From: Warburgia ugandensis
Taxonomy: Eukaryota > Streptophyta > Magnoliopsida > Canellales > Canellaceae
Length of the DNA: 64,000 bases
Assembly: GCA_035236585.1 (NCBI GenBank)
Contig: CP141132.1
Coordinates: 41,419,880-41,483,879, forward strand
Direction of reading: 5' to 3'
Shown here piece after piece: positions 59,043 through 64,000 of the stretch (position 1 is its first letter; each line of letters opens with the position of its first letter). The translations under genes were made by a program, and so were the position numbers. The notes below the pieces were generated by a model. It was not told the origin of the DNA and did no database searches. It worked only from the letters and a program-made list of their open reading frames with translations.

Positions 59043-59902
59043 TATAATGACTTGGGTTTTTGTAACATGTTTTGTAATACATTTTTGAAAGGCAGGGCCC
59101 TTAATAGTAAAAAACTTTCACAAAACAAAGCAACGAAAATTCTTTTCTTTAGAACTTGTTTTGTAAAACCCAAGTCATCACTTCATTCATAACATAAGTA
59201 GAATTTTGTACAAGATAAAATTCCACTGAAGGAATATACTTTTTTTAAATTCTAGAATCCATCTAGTGGTTCACAGTACAGCCAAATCCATTACAATACT
59301 TGTCCAAATTACATAATCCAAAACTCAAAGCTCACCATACAATGAAACTCTCATTACAATACAATACTCTCAAACAAAGCAAAATACATGTCTTTAAGGG
59401 GTATACCTTGAAGATTATTCTCTTCAAGTTTTCTATCATCTTGAGCTCCTAACTCTCCTTCCTTATATCTTAGATATTGTAAACATTGCAACATATGGAC
59501 CCCACATAGTGTAAAAAGACCATTTTTTCCCTTTATGTGTAAAAATTAGGGTTTATTCCCATGATCTCAGAATTGAGCGTACTTAGTGGCGTTGGATTTG
59601 TATTTCTCAGCACATTCTAAATTTTAATGTCTAAGATCTCGATTATGGATAAAATTACTATTTTACCCTTTTGTCTATAAAATAAAGAAAATTAATGATT
59701 TTTCATCCGAATTTAGAATTTGTCATGCTTACAGTCATTTTGAAGGGTTCACTGAGTTTAATTTCAATTATACATGTCTTCTCCCTTGATTATACTTCTA
59801 TAAGAAGTACATTCTAAATAACCCTAATATTCTAGCTTGAAATTTTTGAAACTCAAACTTTATTGATTTTCTCAATCAATTACAAAAATTGGGATTATTA
59901 CA
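59043..59902 (-). repeat. 3' LTR of element B, internally deleted
   Basis: On the minus strand it begins TGTAATAATCCCAATTTTTG at 59902 and ends CCCAAGTCATTATA at 59043 (a decayed CGTCACA). The left part (59043 to about 59490) matches 36415 to about 36870 and the right part (about 59490-59902) matches about 43590-44007. The 4.1 kb in between in the solo LTR is missing here, with the junction near 59490 (ACATTGCAACATA followed by TGGACCCCACA). The element thus carries an 0.86-kb LTR while its relatives carry about 5 kb. Confidence 0.88.
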
Positions 59903-59919
59903 ATCTTCCCCCCTTACAA
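59903..59919 (-). other. Polypurine tract of element B
   Basis: The minus strand reads TTGTAAGGGGGGAAGAT immediately before the 3' LTR and follows TTTTGAGGACAAAATTA, the same arrangement as in element A (20190-20213). It marks 59902 as the LTR start. Confidence 0.85.
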
Positions 59920-59951
59920 TAATTTTGTCCTCAAAATTTGTAATACAATAC

Positions 59952-61251
59952 TTAATCAAACAAACTAGGGTGTGGCTTCCTCATTTCTACTTCTATTTCC
60001 CACGTGGCTTCCTCAACAAAGTGATGTTGCCATAGGACTTTGACTAACAGAATGAGTTTGGTCCTTAACTTCTGTTCTTTGCGGGTCCAAAATTTGTATT
60101 GCCTTCTCTTTGAATTTTAGGTCTGGCTTTAGCTCTTCTGACACCCTTTGAACTACATGTGTGCCATCTTGGAGGTATTTCCTTAGCATAGACACATGAA
60201 AGACACTATGTATTTCTAAGAGTTGGGGTGGTAAGGCTAATTTGTAGGCCACTGAACCAACTCTTTCTAAGATTTCAAATGGACCGATGAATCTAGCACT
60301 AAGTTTTCCCTTGCTTCCAAACCTCATTACTCCTTTGACAAGTGATACTTTTTGAAATACGTGCTCCCCCACATCAAAGTCCAGGTTTCTACGTCTTTTA
60401 TATACGTAACTCTTCTGTTGACTATGTGTTGTTAACAACCTCTTCTGTATCAATCTAACCTTGTCTATACACTGTTCCACTAGTTCTGACTTTATCAGCT
60501 TTCTCTCTCCAACTTCACTCCAACAGGTTGGTGATCGACATGGCTGTCCATACAATGCTTCATATGGTGCCATACCAATACTTGCTTGAAAACCGTTGTT
60601 ATATGCAAATTCTACTAACGGAAGATGTTCATCCCAACTCCCTTTCCAATCTAATGCACATGCTCTCAACATATCTTCTAAGGTTTGAATAGTCCTTTCT
60701 AATTGACCATATGTTTGGGGGTGAAATATTGTACTGAACTTAAGTGAGATTCCCAAGGCTTGTTGTACACTCTTCCAACATCTTGAAGTAAATCTTCCAT
60801 CCGTATCGAAGATAATGGATAGTGGAATCCTATGAAGACTTACTATTTCTTTGATGTATAACTTAGCTAGACTGTGAGCTGATTGGTTCTGCCTAATGGG
60901 TAGGAAATGTACTCACCTTGTTAGCCTATCCACAACCACCCAAATCATGTCATGGCCTACTTGGGTCCTCGGCAATCCTACTACAAAATCCATAGTGATA
61001 TTGTCCCATTTCCATTATGGAAGTTCCAATGTTTGTAACATTCCAGCTGGTCTTTGGTGTTCAGCTTTTACTTGTTGACAATTTAGACATTTAGCCACAA
61101 ATTCTCCTATTTCTCTTTCCATGCCTTCCCACCTAAAGTTTCTTTTTAAATCTTGATACATCTTTGTACCCCTAGGGTGTATAGAAAATTTTGACTGATG
61201 GGCTTCATGTATCAGTTCCTTTCTCAAGTATGTATTTAAAGGAACCACCAA
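59952..61251 (-). pseudogene. Chromovirus-type integrase, broken
   Basis: Integrase joins the element's cDNA to the chromosome. On the minus strand 61251-61015 encodes the zinc-binding part (HEAHQSKFSIHP...CLNCQQVKAEHQRP). A TAA at 61015-61017 follows, then the catalytic core: [16 protein letters not shown] (first Asp), a TGA at 60913-60915 within VDRLTR/VHFLP, FDTDGRFTSRCWKSVQQALG (second Asp) and FHPQTYGQLERTIQ (Glu). The open frame 60756-60013 continues through the C-terminal domain (KLALPPQLLEIHSVFHVSML). A one-base shift near 60050 puts the conserved ending FVEEATWEIEVEMRKPHP in another frame, with its stop at 59952-59954. The DDE residues are still encoded, but Asp is replaced by Tyr in HPQTYGQ. 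A chromodomain proper is not evident. Confidence 0.92.
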
Positions 61252-61661
61252 TCTCTCTTGAAAACGTATACCCCATCTATACCCTTAATAACTCCTTTCT
61301 TTTTACACAATTCCTGAGTTATTGTATCTTCTTCTTGGGCTTTAAGGACTCTTTCTACAAAAACTGATTTAATTATGATGTTTGTAAGTAAAGCTCTTGG
61401 CTGTCTACTTAATGCATCAAATCCTACATTTGCTTTTCCAGGAAGGTATTGGATGGCAAAATCGTAGTCTTTGATATACTCTATCCATCTTCTTTGTCTC
61501 ATGTTCAAATCAGCCTGAGTGAAGATGTATTTAAGACCTTTATGATCTGTGAATACATTGAATTTTTCTCCATACAAATAATGTCTCCAAATTTTCAATG
61601 CAAAAACTACAGGTGTCAATTCTAGGTCATGTACTAGGTAATTTATTTCATGTTTCTTCAA
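61236..61661 (-). pseudogene. Ty3/gypsy RNase H (C-terminal part)
   Basis: It digests RNA of the RNA-DNA hybrid in reverse transcription. The frame reads [40 protein letters not shown] (with the catalytic Asp of TDHK) and [19 protein letters not shown], then [19 protein letters not shown] and DALSRQPR. The usual VADALSR is GFDALSR. A frameshift at about 61660 separates it from the preceding domain, and the end overlaps the integrase frame. It is part of one broken pol. Confidence 0.92.
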
Positions 61662-62803
61662 TTGTCTAGATGCATAAGCAATGACCTTCCATTTTGCATC
61701 AACACACCCTCTAACCCTTTTCCTGAAGGATCACAGTATATTTCATATCCTCCACTTCTAGATGGCAAAGTCAATACTGGTGTTGTAGTTAACCTCTTCT
61801 TTAGCTCTTGAAAACTATTTTCACATTCTTCTGTCCAAGTGAATTGTACCCCCTTTCTTGTCAAGGAAGTCAAAGGAAGAGCTATACAAGAAAATCCTTG
61901 AATGAATCTACGTTAGTATCTTACTAGTCTAAGAAAACTATGTATTTTTGTTACTGTTTTAAGTGTCTCCCCATTCATTACTGCTTGAATCTTGGTGAGG
62001 TCCACTTCTACTCCAATTTTGAAAATTACATGACCCAAGAAATTGACCTTCTCTAACCAGAATTCATACTTACTAAATTTACCAAATAGTTTACGTGTTC
62101 TGAGGGTATTTAGTACAATTTGTAAGTGTTCTTAATGTTCTTTGATACTGGTTGAGTAAATCAGTATATCATCAATAAATACAATCACAAATTTATCCAA
62201 AAATTCTTTGAAGATTATATTCATCAAATCCATAAACACTGCTGGTGCATTGGTCAGCCCGAAAGGTATGACTAGAAACTCGTAATGCCCATATCGAGTT
62301 CTGAATGCTGACTTGGGTATGTCTTCATCCTTAATATGCAATTGATGATATCCTAATCTAAGGTCAATTTTGGAAAAGACCTTAGCAGATTGGAGTTGAT
62401 CAAAGAGATCATCAATGCAAGGTAAGGGATACCTATTTTTCACTGTGACACTGTTCGACATTCTATAATCAATGCATAATCTCATAGACCTATCCTTCTT
62501 CTTCACAAATATTACTAGTGCTCCCCATGGTGAACTACTTGGTCTAACAAATCCTTTGTCTAACAATTCTTGCAATTGACCTTTCAACTCTGCTGGGACC
62601 ACCCTATAAGGTGCTTTAGAAATTGGAGTTGTACTAGGAATTACTTCAATGGTAAACTCGATTTTTTTGTGTGGGGGTAATCCTAGTAGCTCTTCAAGAA
62701 AAACATCTTGGAATTCCCTAATTACTTCAATTTCTGTTATCTTGGGCTGTTCAACATCTAAGGAAATCACTGTTGCTAGAAATGTTTGACACCCCTTGGA
62801 CAT
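61658..62803 (-). pseudogene. Chromovirus-type reverse transcriptase, broken
   Basis: The minus-strand frame 62803-62132 reads [94 protein letters not shown] and [16 protein letters not shown]. It ends with the active-site box FIDD (62168-62179) and [11 protein letters not shown] before a TAA. The same frame continues as EHLQIVLNTLRTRKL, FSKYEFWLEKVNFLGHVI and, after a further stop, RRFIQGFSCIALPLTSLTRK and the first RNase H part ([18 protein letters not shown], 61873-61658). It is a retroelement polymerase with the catalytic aspartates kept but at least two stops. Confidence 0.93.
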
Positions 62804-62927
62804 ATGTTTGACGCCTTCATAGTTGAGATAATGGATTGGTCTAAGTCATTGTGTTTCCCATACAATACTAATACTTCCTCACCCGGTTACTAAATGTGAT
62901 TTTCTTCTTGTGACAGTCCATAACTAC

Positions 62928-64000
62928 TCAGTATTTTGCTAACCATTCCATTCCCAGTATGATGTCAAAATCCACCATGTTCAATAAAATGAGGTCTATG
63001 TCCATTCTTTTTCCCAATACTTCTATAGGTAAATTATGTAAGTATTCTTGTAATCTAACTATTTTTCCAACTTGAGTTGTTACATCTAGATTAAATCCCA
63101 AGTTTTTCACTGACGATTGTATACTAGATGCAAATTCGCAAGATATAAAGGAATGCGTAGATCCAGAATCAAACAATACTTTGACATAGTTGTCCGCTAC
63201 AAGTTGTGTACCTTCAATCACCGCATTGGATGGTCTAGCTTGGCCATTAGTGATGGCGAAGACCCTTCCTTGGTGTTGAGGGGTAATTTCTCGTTTTGCC
63301 TCCTTGACTACCAATGGTTTGGTACAGTAGGTGGCGGCATGTCCGTACTCCCTACAATTATGGCACTTGATTGGAAACCATTGTGGTTGTTGTTGTATAG
63401 GTCTAGGGCAAATAATGCCTTGGTGAAATCTTCTGCATCTTGGACATGGTTGTCTATTTTGCCTTGGTGCATTGTTCCTCTGATTTCTTTGGGGCTTAAA
63501 ATTGTTCCAAGGTCTATTATTTATCTGGAAGGGCTTTGGGTTATTGTTTCCTCCTCCACTAAACTTGGCAGTTTGACTCTTTTTGTATTCTTCTTCAAAC
63601 TTGGAAGCCATTTCCACACATTCTGCCAAGGTAGTGGGTTTAGTACCCAGTACCTTTATTTTCAGCCCTGGGGGCAGCCCTTCAATGAATCGATTCATGG
63701 TGTGTGTTTTAGTGTTACACACATGAGTCACAAATCACCTTAATTGTGTGAACTTGTTATCATACTCTACCACCGATATATTCCCTTGTCTTAGATCCAA
63801 AAGCTCTATCAACTTTCTTTCTTGTACATGAGAAGGGAAATATTTGTGGTTAAATACTTCCTTAAATTCCTCCCATGTAGTATCTTTAGAATTTGGGATA
63901 TGTTGTTAGCTAATATCCACCAAAATGTAGCTTCTTGTTTTAATAAGTAGGTGAAAAATTTCACCTTCAACTCTAGAGGAGTATGGAGTGCACTGAAAGT
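62928..64000 (-). pseudogene. Chromovirus-type gag and protease, partial
   Basis: Gag packages the RNA; the protease cuts the polyprotein. Reading leftward from the window edge: KVKFFTYLLKQEATFWW, then (shifted by one) TWEEFKEVFNHKYFPSHVQE and LDLRQGNISVVEYDNKFTQL, a TGA at 63735-63737, then FIEGLPPGLKIKVLGTKPTT. Residues C123, C126, H131 and C136 of the frame beginning at 63731 form a CCHC knuckle (CHNCREYGHAATYC), preceded by a Cys/His motif (CPRCRRFH...C). The protease has VLFDSGSTHSFIS with its catalytic Asp at 63168-63170 and MVDFDIILGMEWLAKY near the end. The stop lies at 62928. The 208-aa frame on the opposite strand (63117-63743) is its shadow. Confidence 0.92.

Larger units (their letters stand above)
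59043..64000 (-). mobile_element. Chromovirus-like Ty3/gypsy element B, 3' part
   Basis: A minus-strand element inserted in the satellite after CATTC (59038-59042): 3' LTR 59043-59902, polypurine tract, then pol and gag read leftward from the window's right edge, where gag is cut off. The 5' LTR and primer site are outside. The order gag, protease, RT, RNase H, integrase and the integrase C-terminus (HSVFHVSMLRKYL) fit plant chromoviruses of the Tekay/Del type. Every frame is broken by stops or frameshifts. Its LTR ends match the 5-kb solo LTRs at 36415-44007 and 50338-54507, making this the only coding relative of family B in the window. Confidence 0.93.

Noticed and set aside
63117..63743. 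208-aa + strand frame
   Set aside because: Antisense shadow of the gag-protease region, which has clear CCHC and DSG motifs on the minus strand.

Overview
This is plant nuclear DNA from a repeat-only, heterochromatin-like region. The evidence is Ty3/gypsy LTR retrotransposons with plant-type primer binding sites (complementary to initiator Met-tRNA or Asp-tRNA), an Athila-type gag-pol, a chromovirus-type gag-pol, a Ty1/copia fragment, and a satellite of about 160 bp. I find no intact host gene, tRNA, rRNA or CRISPR array. The species cannot be read from the sequence. The long LTRs (2.2-5 kb) and dense nesting suggest a seed plant with a large genome.

The base layer is a diverged tandem satellite, always in the same orientation, surviving as seven blocks: 1-849, 4779-5532, 12987-14255, 22874-24259, 35962-36414, 44008-50337 and 54508-59042 (about 14.5 kb after small inserts are removed). 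Its monomer of about 160 bp is itself four diverged 40-bp subunits, each beginning GACATTGTG or a close variant. In the larger blocks the monomers are arranged in higher-order repeats: about 2.5 kb in 49.7-59.0 kb and about 0.75-1.4 kb in 44.2-48.8 kb. The hierarchy is thus 40 bp, 160 bp, then kilobases.

Every other sizeable sequence is an insertion into that array. In order: a solo LTR (family D, 850-4778, +); a coding-free two-LTR element (family C, 5533-12986, -), whose 3' LTR lacks about 3.8 kb of its middle; a coding-free LARD-like element (family A, 14256-22873, +) with perfect target duplications TATTG; a Ty1/copia reverse-transcriptase scrap (around 23160-23530); an Athila-like element (family E, 24260-35961, +) with decayed gag, protease, RT and RNase H but a deleted integrase core; a 5-kb solo LTR (family B, 36415-44007, -, perfect target duplications TACCA) that carries a solo LTR of family A (37432-40055, -); two unassigned inserts in the satellite (about 47935-48455 and 49480-49690); a second family-B LTR (50338-54507, +) with a rearranged left border; and the 3' part of a coding chromovirus-like element of family B (59043-64000, -), which runs off the window.

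Nothing here works as an operon or pathway. All retrotransposon reading frames are broken by stops or frameshifts, and many of the stops look like C-to-T changes at CAG, CAA or CGA codons. The parts most worth following up are the three-level satellite hierarchy, its use as an insertion target, the conserved palindromic promoter of family A, and the modular long LTRs.
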